Source: JAHEFU01 sp020440645 (lineage in GTDB: Bacteria; 4484-113; JAFGCY01). From it: a stretch of 64,000 nt of DNA. Shown piece after piece: positions 33,613-41,620 of this stretch (the stretch's first letter is position 1; every line of letters starts with the position of its first letter). The stretch lies in assembly GCA_020440645.1 (NCBI GenBank), contig JAGRNR010000013.1:4163-68162 (forward strand), written 5' to 3'. The notes beneath the pieces are model-generated. The model ran no database searches, was not told where the DNA came from, and worked only from the letters and a program-made list of their open reading frames with translations. The position numbers and the translations under genes are program-made.

Positions 33613-34866
33613 TTATTCGACTTCCCGCAGCATTGCCAGCATCTCATCCGCGATGCGGTTCAGGCCCTGGTTGCCGAGCGAGCTGAACAAGATCATCGTC
33701 TCGCCGCTTTCCGGGTCGAAGCGCCACAGAGAGCGGTTGCCGGGTGTCGTGCCATTGTGGCCGTACATCCAGTGCTCTCCATCAAAGCGCCTGGAGATTC
33801 CCAGTCCGTAGGAGTAAGGTTCGGAATGTGCCGTGCTGCCGGTGTCAATGAACTCGTACAGCTGCTCAAGCTGCCCGGCAGTCAGGAATCCCTCGCCGCT
33901 GCGCTTGTAATGAATGCTCCAGTCCTGTCTGATGTCGAGCCCATGCAGGGCGGTGGCGCATTCGATGCCCTCCTGCTTCATCCGCCAGGGGCCGCTTATT
34001 GCATCACTGAACTTCAGCAGGTCAGAGCCGGTGCAGCGGATGCCTCCAGCGGCGCGGCCCATGCCCGGCATGTCCCAGCCTGTGATATCAAGCAACTGCC
34101 CGTTGACAGTGATGTGCGCCGCCACCGCCTGGCAGCCGGCCGGCACTTCCCATAGGCTGGTGTTCTCCAGGCCAAGTGGGTCCAGCACGTATTCCTGCAG
34201 CAGTTCGTCATAGTCCCGTCCGGTGGCGCGCTCCATTGCCAGTGCCGCCAGCCAGAAGTTCGCATTGCTGTACTGGTAGCCCTGCCCAGGCTCGAATTCC
34301 AGCGGGCGGTTTGCCACCGTTGCCAGCAGCGCTTCGTGGCCCAGGCGTGGCTGCGGCCCGAGCATCAGCCGCACCACCGGTACAAGCGGGGCATAGTCCT
34401 CCGGATCACCCAGCTGGTAGGGCAGTCCGCTCCTGTGGTGCATCAGCGTGCGCAGGCTTGTGTCCGCGAGTCGTGCCTGCGTGAAGATGTCGTCAATTTC
34501 CGGCACGTAACTTGATACAGGCTCGTCTAGCTCAATCAGTCCGGCTTCCTGCAGCTCCAGCGCCAGCACCGCCGTGTAGGTCTTTGTGATGCTGCCGACT
34601 GGCCAGACCGACTGTGGCTGCTTGTCAATCTCGCCATGCTGCATGCCCATCACCATCAGGCCACTGGCCCCTCGGTAGTAAAGCACAGCCTGTGGAATCC
34701 CCGCTTCTCCGCAAAGCACATCAAAACGCTGCTGTGCGTCCTGGGCAAAGCGTTCAAAGCCAAGCTGGAAGGGTGACTTCCCGGCATCCCCATCCTGTGC
34801 GAATGAGGGGCACAGTCCTGCAAGCACAAGCATGAAGGTGATTGCCAATCGCCCGGACAGCCTCAC
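33613..34866 (-). CDS. Secreted beta-lactamase-fold serine hydrolase
   Basis: A 417-residue member of the class C beta-lactamase/DD-peptidase/esterase family. A signal peptide (LAITFMLVLAGLCPSFAQ) sends it outside the cytoplasm. Catalytic motifs are complete: S92-I-T-K95 (VGSITKTY), Y-S-N in QYSNANFW, and HNG in MYGHNGTTPG. GTG start at 34866 after GGGGAGGACAG, overlapping the stop of the upstream gene by 4 bp (GTGA), so the two are translationally coupled. Substrate could be peptidoglycan peptides or small esters. Confidence 0.9.
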   Translation of the reverse strand: MRLSGRLAITFMLVLAGLCPSFAQDGDAGKSPFQLGFERFAQDAQQRFDVLCGEAGIPQAVLYYRGASGLMVMGMQHGEIDKQPQSVWPVGSITKTYTAVLALELQEAGLIELDEPVSSYVPEIDDIFTQARLADTSLRTLMHHRSGLPYQLGDPEDYAPLVPVVRLMLGPQPRLGHEALLATVANRPLEFEPGQGYQYSNANFWLAALAMERATGRDYDELLQEYVLDPLGLENTSLWEVPAGCQAVAAHITVNGQLLDITGWDMPGMGRAAGGIRCTGSDLLKFSDAISGPWRMKQEGIECATALHGLDIRQDWSIHYKRSGEGFLTAGQLEQLYEFIDTGSTAHSEPYSYGLGISRRFDGEHWMYGHNGTTPGNRSLWRFDPESGETMILFSSLGNQGLNRIADEMLAMLREVE

Positions 34867-35213
34867 CTGTCCTCCCCCTGCCTTGGCAGGTGGCCCAGTG
34901 CCTGCAGTTCCAGCACCAGCAGGTGGTCCATGAACATCGGGCCGTGGAAACTGATATGCCCCTCCACTTCATTCACCTGGATGTCCTCGAAGTAGTGCCG
35001 GTAGACGCTGTCAATCTCATACTTGAGCGGCTCGGAGGAGAAGCTGGCCTGGGTCCAGTGAACCCGGCCGCTGTCCTGGAAGCGAGCGCGCATCATCGAC
35101 TCGCAGATCTCGCGGCCGTCCGGGTTCTCCTGGCGGATCGTGCCGTCCTTCAGGATGCGGCGGAACTCGATTGCCTTTGCCTCTATTAGCAGCGCGCTGA
35201 CTTCGTAGAACAT
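34863..35213 (-). CDS. Small cytosolic protein coupled to the serine hydrolase
   Basis: A 116-residue protein without signal or membrane segment and of no recognised family. The sequence alternates beta and helical stretches (FYEVSALLIEAKAIEFRRIL). The ATG at 35213 lies 7 nt after TACTAT, without Shine-Dalgarno. It forms a two-gene operon with the serine hydrolase (4-bp overlap). Its promoter is divergent from the acylphosphatase promoter, with a heptamer array filling the space between the two -10 boxes. Confidence 0.6.
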   Translation of the reverse strand: MFYEVSALLIEAKAIEFRRILKDGTIRQENPDGREICESMMRARFQDSGRVHWTQASFSSEPLKYEIDSVYRHYFEDIQVNEVEGHISFHGPMFMDHLLVLELQALGHLPRQGEDR

Positions 35214-35225
35214 CAACTAAATAGT

Positions 35226-35308
35226 AAGGCAGAGAGCAGAAAGCAGGCAGCAGACTCGGTATGTGTTCATAGCGGTCTGCTTTCAGCTCCCTGTTCCCTG
35301 CTTTCTGC
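35226..35308. repeat. Inverted heptamer array (GCAG/CTGC type)
   Basis: Left arm AAGGCAG, AGAGCAG, AAAGCAG, GCAGCAG (35226-35253); right arm GGTCTGC, TTTCAGC, TCCCTGT, TCCCTGC, TTTCTGC (35274-35308). It lies exactly between the -10 boxes of two divergent leaderless genes (35221-35226 and 35311-35316). Confidence 0.9.
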
Positions 35309-35310
35309 TA

Positions 35311-35316
35311 TATGAT
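35311..35316 (+). promoter_or_regulatory. -10 box of leaderless acylphosphatase gene
   Basis: TATGAT, 6 nt before the ATG at 35323; begins 3 nt after the heptamer array. Confidence 0.6.
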
Positions 35317-35322
35317 TCTGTC

Positions 35323-35607
35323 ATGGCTGGGCCAATCAGCATCCGCGTGACCGTCACCGGCAAGGTGCAGGGCGTGTTCTATCGCGCAACGGTGCGTGAC
35401 TGGGCGGCGGAGCTGAAGATCCATGGCTGGGTTAAGAATGAACCGGATGGTTCAGTTGTAGCCGTAATCCAGCACATGCGCCAGCCAGTGCTTGATGAAA
35501 TGCTGAAGCGAATGTGGCAGGGGCCGAAGGGGGCGCTGGTGCTCAAGTTGCACAGCGAAAAGCTGGAGAACCACCTGCAGTACAGCGAATTCTCAATCCT
35601 GCGGTGA
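35323..35607 (+). CDS. acyP: Acylphosphatase
   Basis: A 94-residue acylphosphatase, which hydrolyses carboxyl-phosphate bonds in small metabolites. The active-site loop VQGVFYR with its arginine and the catalytic asparagine in GWVKNEPDGSV are both present, and length is normal. The start is the ATG at 35323 because TATGAT lies 6 nt upstream; the open frame extends further 5' through the repeat array, which is unlikely to be translated. Confidence 0.95.
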   Translation: MAGPISIRVTVTGKVQGVFYRATVRDWAAELKIHGWVKNEPDGSVVAVIQHMRQPVLDEMLKRMWQGPKGALVLKLHSEKLENHLQYSEFSILR

Positions 35608-35633
35608 ATGGAGACGATTAGCTTTTATGCTAA

Positions 35634-36410
35634 TCAGCTGCCCAGACGGGCAATCTCCCGGTAGATCCAATCGTGGCAGCGTTCATGCGCCTCGAGGTGC
35701 TTGTGCCAGTTCTCCAGCGGAATCAGATCCGCCTCCAGGCAAAGCTGCCAGATCGCTCCATCAATCTTCTGCCAGTCTGCATATGTGCTGGCTGAGCCAA
35801 GCAGTTCGGCCAGCTGGCCCGTCGTGCCCCGCTGTTCCAGCAGTGCCAGGCTTAACTGGCGGAAACGCAATTCAAACACACCTTCCGGTTTGTTTTCAAA
35901 GGACCTAGCCAGGCAGCAGGCATGCATCGCCAGTGCATGGTCCCGACGCAGCAGTGCCTCAGTAAGCATTGCATCCAGCAGCAGGCTGTCCGGTCCATCC
36001 TCAAGCAGCAGTTCGCGGCGGATTGCCAGCGGGTCAATGCTGCCACGCTCAATCAGCCCGGCCTGCAGCATCTGCAATGCAGCGATGTACCGCACCCGAG
36101 CTGTGGTAGCTAGCAGGTTCGGGGTGCTCACGCTCAGCCGCGCGCAGCCTTCGTCCAGCATTCGCCAGGCGCGCCGTGCATCCTGCGGTGAGCAGAGGTA
36201 GAGCGCGGCAAAGATGTCCAGCAACTGCAGCTCAAGCTGGAAGCGTGTTGCATCATCTCCGGCGGGCATTCCGCGCAGCAGTGCCGCGGCCTGCAGGCGC
36301 AGCTCACCGAATGCGGTCGGGTCCGGGAGTTCGAGCAACTCGTGTAATTGCTTGCAGAGCAGGATCCAGCCAGCCTTGCTGGCCTGCCCCGTGGTCACTT
36401 TCTGGTTCAT
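35634..36410 (-). CDS. Helical protein of unknown function
   Basis: A 258-residue cytosolic protein, almost entirely helical and Leu/Ala-rich, with pairs of helices that may form TPR- or HEAT-like repeats (RFQLELQLLDIFAALYLC, VRYIAALQMLQAGLI). No domain recognised and no cysteine pattern. The ATG has no clear Shine-Dalgarno. It converges with the acylphosphatase gene (26-bp gap). Confidence 0.6.
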   Translation of the reverse strand: MNQKVTTGQASKAGWILLCKQLHELLELPDPTAFGELRLQAAALLRGMPAGDDATRFQLELQLLDIFAALYLCSPQDARRAWRMLDEGCARLSVSTPNLLATTARVRYIAALQMLQAGLIERGSIDPLAIRRELLLEDGPDSLLLDAMLTEALLRRDHALAMHACCLARSFENKPEGVFELRFRQLSLALLEQRGTTGQLAELLGSASTYADWQKIDGAIWQLCLEADLIPLENWHKHLEAHERCHDWIYREIARLGS

Positions 36411-36575
36411 GTAATGGGAAAAGTAAATGGTTTATTTGCGTGCCGATGCGTGTCCCAGCCATTATGCCATTTCTGGGCATGCTTGTGTGCATCCAAGCAT
36501 GCGAAATCCGGTACATACTGCCTGGGGTCACCGGCGCCAGCCGGTTGCGTGTCATATCAGGGGACGCTGTCCTGC

Positions 36576-36581
36576 TATATT
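36576..36581 (+). promoter_or_regulatory. Extended -10 upstream of zinc-ribbon gene
   Basis: TGC-TATATT, giving a leader of about 45 nt before the ATG at 36632. Confidence 0.45.
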
Positions 36582-36631
36582 GGTTACCTCAGGGGGATTC
36601 ATGGAATACGTTCAGATTGTGGGGCTTATTG

Positions 36632-37261
36632 ATGGCTGAGCAACAGCGCTGTCCAGCCTGCGGCGGCCTGGCCACGGTGCGGCTCGGGGAGCTGAGCTGC
36701 CCGACATGCGGCTACAGCCAGATGCTTATCCAGGAGCAGATTCCTTCGCGCCGTTCTTACCAGCAGCGCTCGCCTACCGGACAGTTCGGCACGAAGGCCG
36801 GTGAGGATCCGCTGGTGCGCGGCAGTACCGGCGAGGACAGCCCCGGCCAGCTCTGGCGCCTGAAGGCCGGGCGCAGCGGCCGGATCAATGTCAACTATGG
36901 CAGCAATGCCCCGTCCGTGGCTGAGCTCGGGGCATTCCTGGCCTGCTTCTTCGGCACCACGATCCTGATGCAGGTCGCGGTCAGCTCGCTGTTCGGCGTC
37001 GGCGGCATCGGGCTTGGTTCGATCCTCAGCGCAGCTTTCATGACTGGGGTGCTGGCCTTCACCTTCTCGCAGCAGATCGCCTGCCTGAAGGGCTTCTTCA
37101 TGCTGATCTCCTTCATGATTGCCATCATGAGCCTGTACATGGCCTACAAGGCATTCAATGTGCACAACTGGATCAGCATGGCTTTCAGTTTCGTGGAGTT
37201 CGGCCTGAGCGGCTGGCTGTTCTCGATCCTCTACCGCCAGAACATTTACGAGGACCTGTGA
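36632..37261 (+). CDS. Zinc-ribbon membrane protein 2
   Basis: A 209-residue protein with an N-terminal zinc ribbon (CPACGG and CPTCGY, residues 7-28), a Gly/Ser/Arg linker and four membrane helices (about residues 93-113, 118-138, 147-167 and 180-200). Same design as the protein at 28096-28794, although the membrane parts differ. The ATG at 36632 has TGGGG upstream. The open frame reaches further 5' but lacks a start signal there. Role unknown. Confidence 0.7.
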   Translation: MAEQQRCPACGGLATVRLGELSCPTCGYSQMLIQEQIPSRRSYQQRSPTGQFGTKAGEDPLVRGSTGEDSPGQLWRLKAGRSGRINVNYGSNAPSVAELGAFLACFFGTTILMQVAVSSLFGVGGIGLGSILSAAFMTGVLAFTFSQQIACLKGFFMLISFMIAIMSLYMAYKAFNVHNWISMAFSFVEFGLSGWLFSILYRQNIYEDL

Positions 37262-37278
37262 GCTGTGCTGCGCTCTGG

Positions 37279-37284
37279 CATAAT
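37279..37284 (+). promoter_or_regulatory. -10 box of leaderless alkyltransferase-like gene
   Basis: CATAAT, exactly 6 nt before the ATG at 37291; it begins 18 nt after the preceding stop. Confidence 0.5.
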
Positions 37285-37290
37285 CTGGCG

Positions 37291-37656
37291 ATGAACCGCA
37301 GACCAAGAGGAACAGTGCCACGCATTGACATCGTCGTGCCTGAGAGCTGGCATGCGATCTATGCAGTGGTGAAGCGCATCCCGAAAGGCAAGGTGGCAAG
37401 CTACGGCCAGGTGGCCCTGCTCGCTGGATTGCCACGCGCCGCCCGTCTCGCCGGCACCGCCCTGTTCCACGGTCCGCCGGAGCTGGTCTCGAAGATCCCC
37501 TGGCAGCGGGTGGTGAATGCCGCCGGACGGATTTCCTACAGCGAGGCGCGCAATGGCAGCGACCATCGCCAGCGCGAACTGCTGGAAAAGGAAGGGATCG
37601 AATTCTCAGCGGCCGGTGTGATCCGCATGAGCAAATACGGCTGGGACGGTAAATAG
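37291..37656 (+). CDS. Alkyltransferase-like protein (ATL)
   Basis: A 121-residue homologue of the C-terminal domain of O6-methylguanine-DNA methyltransferase. IPKGKVASYGQVALLAGLP is the DNA-binding helix region and GTALFHGP replaces the arginine-finger helix. The active-site PCHRV reads PWQRVV here: the alkyl-accepting cysteine is a tryptophan, the mark of ATL proteins, which bind alkylated guanine and hand the lesion to nucleotide excision repair. ATG at 37291 after CATAAT-6 nt. The final stop codon overlaps the first unit of a heptamer array. Confidence 0.9.
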   Translation: MNRRPRGTVPRIDIVVPESWHAIYAVVKRIPKGKVASYGQVALLAGLPRAARLAGTALFHGPPELVSKIPWQRVVNAAGRISYSEARNGSDHRQRELLEKEGIEFSAAGVIRMSKYGWDGK

Positions 37657-37805
37657 GGACCAGGGACCGGGGACCTGGGATCAGGGATCGGGCGTACGGT
37701 TCAGAACATAGGTAACGGTTGAGGTTCAATACATAGGTAACGTTTCAATTGAACTATTCGCTCTTGATCTTCTTTACTGGTCCCAGATCCCCGGTCCCCG
37801 ATCCC
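37656..37805. repeat. Inverted heptamer array (GGGACC/GGTCCC type)
   Basis: Left arm GGGACCA, GGGACCG, GGGACCT, GGGATCA, GGGATCG (37656-37690); right arm TGGTCCC, AGATCCC, CGGTCCC, CGATCCC (37778-37805). Between the arms are two 20-bp direct repeats (37698-37717 and 37723-37742) at 25-bp spacing, 18 of 20 identical, ending ACATAGGTAACG. Confidence 0.9.
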
Positions 37806-37877
37806 TGAAGGATTTTCCTCCGGAAATTCCAGCGATTCTGTCGCATTTCTCCCCATTTGCATGTCTGCTTATCTGAG

Positions 37878-38657
37878 ATGTTCTTCATCGCACGCCGCCG
37901 GCCCGAGCTGACTCCCCGCGAGATACGCTGGCTCTTGCGCGAATCAGTGCAGGAAATGCACAGCCCGCGTTCGCGCATCCGCATGGCCGGCCAGCGCCTG
38001 GACGAACTGCGCATGCGGCTTAAGGGCCGCGATACCCGTGATCCGCTGGTTGCGGAACTGTTCCGTGAATTCGCCGGCTGCATCACCCGCGAGCTGGCCG
38101 CACTCAGCAGCCTGCCGGCGCTCAAGCGCCTGACCGACTCACGTGAGGAATGTGAAGATGCCGCCGCCGCCGGGATCGCATCCCTGTGGCGCTATATGCT
38201 GCGCCACCACGGCACCGGTGACGAGCCATTGTTCCGCGACTGCGCCTGGGCTTACCTCGGGCGCTGCATCGTGAATGAGGCTCGGGACATGCTGCGCGCC
38301 AAGATTGAGCAACGTGAGAATGAACAGCAGCTGGAAGCGGCCAGCACACTGGCCGACATGGGCAGTGGCAGCGGGGCCGGCGGGCTGGAGGAGCTGTTCT
38401 TCTGGTGCCGGCTGGCCAGCTCAGGCGAGGCCCGCGGCCGCAACCGGGAGATCATTGTGCTGCGCCTGATGCAGCTCTGGCTGGCCGGAGAAGGCTACAA
38501 CTGCCGGCTGGAGGAAGTACGACTTGTTCTGGGGGAAATGGACATCGACATCCGTGAACATGCCCTGCGGCAGCAAGCCAACCGCTTGGTTGCAAGGATG
38601 CACAGCCGTATCCATGGTGAGCGGGAAGCCGTATCCGGCCTGGAGGGCCAGGTATGA
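37878..38657 (+). CDS. Cytosolic protein, sigma-factor-like layout
   Basis: A 259-residue, Arg/Glu-rich helical protein. LFRDCAWAYLGRCIVNEARDMLR resembles region 2 of ECF sigma factors, but the match is weak and no region 4 is clear. The next gene overlaps it by 4 bp (ATGA) and encodes a single-span membrane protein, the usual layout of a sigma factor with its anti-sigma factor. The start is uncertain: ATG at 37878, or a TTG at 37857. I recognise no family with confidence. Confidence 0.5.
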   Translation: MFFIARRRPELTPREIRWLLRESVQEMHSPRSRIRMAGQRLDELRMRLKGRDTRDPLVAELFREFAGCITRELAALSSLPALKRLTDSREECEDAAAAGIASLWRYMLRHHGTGDEPLFRDCAWAYLGRCIVNEARDMLRAKIEQRENEQQLEAASTLADMGSGSGAGGLEELFFWCRLASSGEARGRNREIIVLRLMQLWLAGEGYNCRLEEVRLVLGEMDIDIREHALRQQANRLVARMHSRIHGEREAVSGLEGQV

Positions 38658-39058
38658 ACATGCAGAACCACGAATCAATGCGCGAGGCCCTGCCTCCGCT
38701 GGACAGCCAGGCCGGGCTGGAGGCCCGCCTGCTGCGCCTGATGGAAGTCACCCTGGCACAGGAACAGCGCAGCCGCTGCGAGCTGGACAACAGCCTGCGT
38801 CCCTTGAGCCCCCAGCAGCTCAGGCGCAATGCGGTGGCGGAACTGATGCTGCACGCCGAGGAAGGTTACTTCGACCACATGAACAGCCTTGTGAAGCGCT
38901 CGGCAATGTATACCGCAAGCATCGTGGCCTTTGCACTGGGCATGATGCTGCTAAACGGCGGTCCGCAGGACAGTGCCAACGGCCAGCGCCTGAAGCTTGG
39001 AAACACTGTTCCGGCCAAGCTTCACATGGCCAGCTCCGCCAACTGGAACATAGACTGA
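38654..39058 (+). CDS. Single-span membrane protein, possible anti-sigma partner
   Basis: A 134-residue protein with a cytosolic N-terminal 90 residues and one membrane helix (about residues 93-112, TASIVAFALGMMLL), then a short outside tail. The ATG overlaps the stop of the previous gene, so the two are translationally coupled. This order and topology fit an anti-sigma factor, but no zinc-binding HxxxCxxC motif is present. Function is inference. Confidence 0.5.
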   Translation: MNMQNHESMREALPPLDSQAGLEARLLRLMEVTLAQEQRSRCELDNSLRPLSPQQLRRNAVAELMLHAEEGYFDHMNSLVKRSAMYTASIVAFALGMMLLNGGPQDSANGQRLKLGNTVPAKLHMASSANWNID

Positions 39059-39094
39059 ATCAAGCCGCAGTATTCAATTGGCTGGCGAAGTAGT

Positions 39095-39313
39095 TCAGGT
39101 AGTTTCGGATTCAGTTCCCACGACTGTTGCCGGTGCTGGGAGTGGCAGGCCATCTTCCTTCAAACCTGCCAAGTGCAGTTGGAGCGATTCGCGAAACAGA
39201 ACTTTCAGTTCTTCTAAGCTTCCAGCAGTTGCAATGCATCCCGGAACATCTGGTGAGTAGGCAGACCAGTTGGACTCGCCTCTTTCATAAATGACTGAAT
39301 AAGTCAGGTACAT
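39095..39313 (-). CDS. HicB-like antitoxin-family protein, solitary
   Basis: A 72-residue protein: YLTYSVIYERGESNWSAYSPDVPGCIATAGS then a helix of the LKVLFRESLQLHLAGLKEDG type, which is the partial RNase-H-like fold of HicB. No HicA toxin gene lies beside it, and the usual C-terminal DNA-binding helix pair is absent, so it may be an orphan or regulatory relative. The ATG at 39313 was chosen from the family start; a TTGAAT-17-TACAAT promoter ends 9 nt upstream. Confidence 0.75.
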   Translation of the reverse strand: MYLTYSVIYERGESNWSAYSPDVPGCIATAGSLEELKVLFRESLQLHLAGLKEDGLPLPAPATVVGTESETT

Positions 39314-39322
39314 AGTCCCCAG

Positions 39323-39351
39323 ATTGTACAAACTCTCTTTTCCTGATTCAA
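39323..39351 (-). promoter_or_regulatory. Promoter of the HicB-like gene
   Basis: TTGAAT (39346-39351), 17-nt spacer, TACAAT (39323-39328); 9 nt to the ATG. Confidence 0.75.
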
Positions 39352-39446
39352 ACAGGCAATCCAACATGCGGCACTGAGGGATCAGGTATCCCGAAGTGAC
39401 GCGCAAACTGAGACCGGCGAACGCTTGCGCGAGCCGGCAGCAGGAA

Positions 39447-40562
39447 TCAATCCATGCGGATCGGCATCACGATGTACAGGTAGTCCGGGTCGCGCGGGCT
39501 GCTGACCAGCACCGGGTTGACCTCATTGATCCAGTTGAGCACCACCTGGTCACCGGGCACATTCTTCAGTACCTGGATGATGTACTCCGGGTTGAGCGCG
39601 ATGCGGATCGCGCCACCTTCGATCTGGGCCCCCAGTTCCTCGACACCCTTGCCGACCTCGCCGGCATCACTGCGGATGTCGATCTTGTCCTCGCTGCTTT
39701 CGATGTGCGCCACCGGGTTCTGGTCCCGGGTCCGGCAGACCAGCTGCACACGCTGCAGGGCGTCATTCAGCTCGCTCTTGTCGAGGAACACGCGGGTGGC
39801 GATGTCCTTCGGGATCACGCGCTCATAGTCCGGGAACTTCACGTCCAGCAGTGAGCAGACAACGAGCTGGCTGCCGAAGGCGAAGGCCACTTGGTTGCCC
39901 GGGTTGAAGATCGCAACCGCGGCATCGTCATCATCCGGCAGCATCTTCTCAAGTTCGTCAGCCACTCGCGCCGGCAGCAGCAGGTTCTGCTCCAGCTCGT
40001 TTCCGGCGAGGCCCTTGTTACGCTTGAGGGCCAGGCGGTGGCCGTCGGTGGCAACGATGTCCAGGCTTGCGCCATGGAACACGAAGAACACGCCGTTTGT
40101 GTAATGTACAGCTCCGGTTGAGCTGTCCTTCACGGCGCTGAATGTGGTCTGCTGCAGGGCATTCTTCAGCAGGCTGGCGGGGATGCTTGTCAGCAGTGAT
40201 CCCTCGTATTCCGGCAGGCTGGGGAAGTTCTCATCCGGCATGATCGTCAGGTCGTAGGAACTGCGCCCGACCTGCACATTCAGCTGGTTGCCTTCCGTAC
40301 TGAGGGTCACGTCCTTCTTTGGCAGCTTACCAACCAACTTGGACAGCAGGTCTGCCGGGGCCAGAAAGCTGCCGGGATCCGCTCCGCTGACAGCAAGCGT
40401 ACGGCGGATGGTGAACTCACCATCTGTGGCTGTCATCTCCACATGGTCGGAACTGACAACCACCCGCACATGGTTCAGCACTGGATTTATGCTGCGGGTT
40501 ACCGCCTTGCTGACCGTTGACAACACGGCCGAGAGGAGTTCCTGACTGATCACTACATGCAT
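39447..40562 (-). CDS. dnaN: DNA polymerase III beta sliding clamp
   Basis: A 371-residue clamp subunit of full length. The ring-shaped dimer tethers replicative and repair polymerases to DNA. Recognised from MHVVISQELLSAVLSTVSKAVTRSINPVLNHVRV, FLAPADLLSKLVGKLPKKDV, FVFHGASLDIVATDGHRLAL and the C-terminal YIVMPIRMD. ATG at 40562. Candidate -10 hexamers CATAAT and TATAAT lie about 26 and 47 nt upstream. No dnaA gene is adjacent in the window, which is unusual; the divergent neighbour is an HD-domain protein. Confidence 0.97.
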   Translation of the reverse strand: MHVVISQELLSAVLSTVSKAVTRSINPVLNHVRVVVSSDHVEMTATDGEFTIRRTLAVSGADPGSFLAPADLLSKLVGKLPKKDVTLSTEGNQLNVQVGRSSYDLTIMPDENFPSLPEYEGSLLTSIPASLLKNALQQTTFSAVKDSSTGAVHYTNGVFFVFHGASLDIVATDGHRLALKRNKGLAGNELEQNLLLPARVADELEKMLPDDDDAAVAIFNPGNQVAFAFGSQLVVCSLLDVKFPDYERVIPKDIATRVFLDKSELNDALQRVQLVCRTRDQNPVAHIESSEDKIDIRSDAGEVGKGVEELGAQIEGGAIRIALNPEYIIQVLKNVPGDQVVLNWINEVNPVLVSSPRDPDYLYIVMPIRMD

Positions 40563-40916
40563 TGGAGAGCCCCGGTGAATCTTGGATTATGCAATCTATG
40601 AACACCGATTATAACACTGCCGGACTGGCCTTCCGGTGTCGCACGGACCGTCCTTTCCAAGTGCTTCACAGACTTCCCACAGGCTATCCAACATCGGCTT
40701 TGATACTTGCCCTGGATGTGCATATTTACCAATATTTCACCCGCTGAACCGGACTGCCAACATTGCCTGCTGATTAAGATCAGATTCAATTCAGCATAAG
40801 CAAAGATTAATCAAAGCCCCTGTATGCCAGTTCGGCCAGTCCGGATCAGATGTCTCGCACTTATCCAAACTGTCCGAGGCCCTAGTACGAATACTGTCTT
40901 AAAATAAGTAAAGGAT
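40563..40916. other. 354-bp AT-rich gap beside dnaN, possible origin component
   Basis: No gene. Contains the divergent promoters of dnaN and the HD gene, one DnaA-box-like TTATCCAAA (near 40860) that differs from TTATCCACA at one position, and weaker matches near 40675-40690. AT content is clearly higher than in the surroundings. Evidence for an origin is suggestive only. Confidence 0.35.
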
Positions 40917-41615
40917 ATGAATACCACCGAGCATGACCGCACCCCTGGCCTGGGACACAGGCTGTTTGAAATGATCCGCAATGACGAGGAGATCGTTGAG
41001 CTGATCAAGCTGGCCAATGAGCACCTGGGGGTGATCGGCTTTACAGAGCATGGACTCAGGCATGCAAGCATCGTGGCACGCTGGTCAGGATCAATCCTCT
41101 CCACTCTGGGATACCCGGATGAGGAGATAGAACTTGCAAGATGTGCCGGATTCCTGCATGACATCGGCAATTTCATCTGCCGGACCAACCATGGGCAGAC
41201 CGGAGCGGCAATCCTGTATACGATGCTCAGGCGCTTCCCGTTCACTACCCGACAGCTCGGAAAAGTACTCAGCGCGGTGGGAAACCATGAGGAGCAGTAT
41301 GGCCAGTGCTACAACGAAACATGTGCGGCCGTTGTGCTGGCAGACAAATCTGATGTCCACCGATCAAGGGTTCGTGCATATGATCCAGCAAACCACGACA
41401 TCCATGATGACGTGAATTACGCAGTCACCCGCAGTGACCTGATCGTTGATCCTGATCTTCGCGAAATCAGGCTTGACCTGGATATCGATGGCGAGACGGC
41501 GAGCATGATGGACTTCTTTGAGATCTTCATGAGCCGCATGATCATGTGCAAGAGCAGTGCGGCCTATCTTGGATGTACCTTCAAGATATCCTGCAATGGA
41601 ACCGTAGTCAGCTGA
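40917..41615 (+). CDS. HD-domain phosphohydrolase-like protein
   Basis: A 232-residue HD-superfamily protein. Metal ligands follow the family order: H49 in FTEHGLRHA, H81-D82 in GFLHDIGNF, H92 and H123, and an aspartate in VVLADKSDVHR. Such enzymes act on nucleotides or cyclic nucleotides. A C-terminal 70-residue extension (SDLIVDPDLREIRLDLDIDG) is unassigned. The ATG follows AAAGGAT and a TAAAAT hexamer. It is divergent from dnaN. Substrate unknown. Confidence 0.85.
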   Translation: MNTTEHDRTPGLGHRLFEMIRNDEEIVELIKLANEHLGVIGFTEHGLRHASIVARWSGSILSTLGYPDEEIELARCAGFLHDIGNFICRTNHGQTGAAILYTMLRRFPFTTRQLGKVLSAVGNHEEQYGQCYNETCAAVVLADKSDVHRSRVRAYDPANHDIHDDVNYAVTRSDLIVDPDLREIRLDLDIDGETASMMDFFEIFMSRMIMCKSSAAYLGCTFKISCNGTVVS

Positions 41616-41620
41616 TCAGT

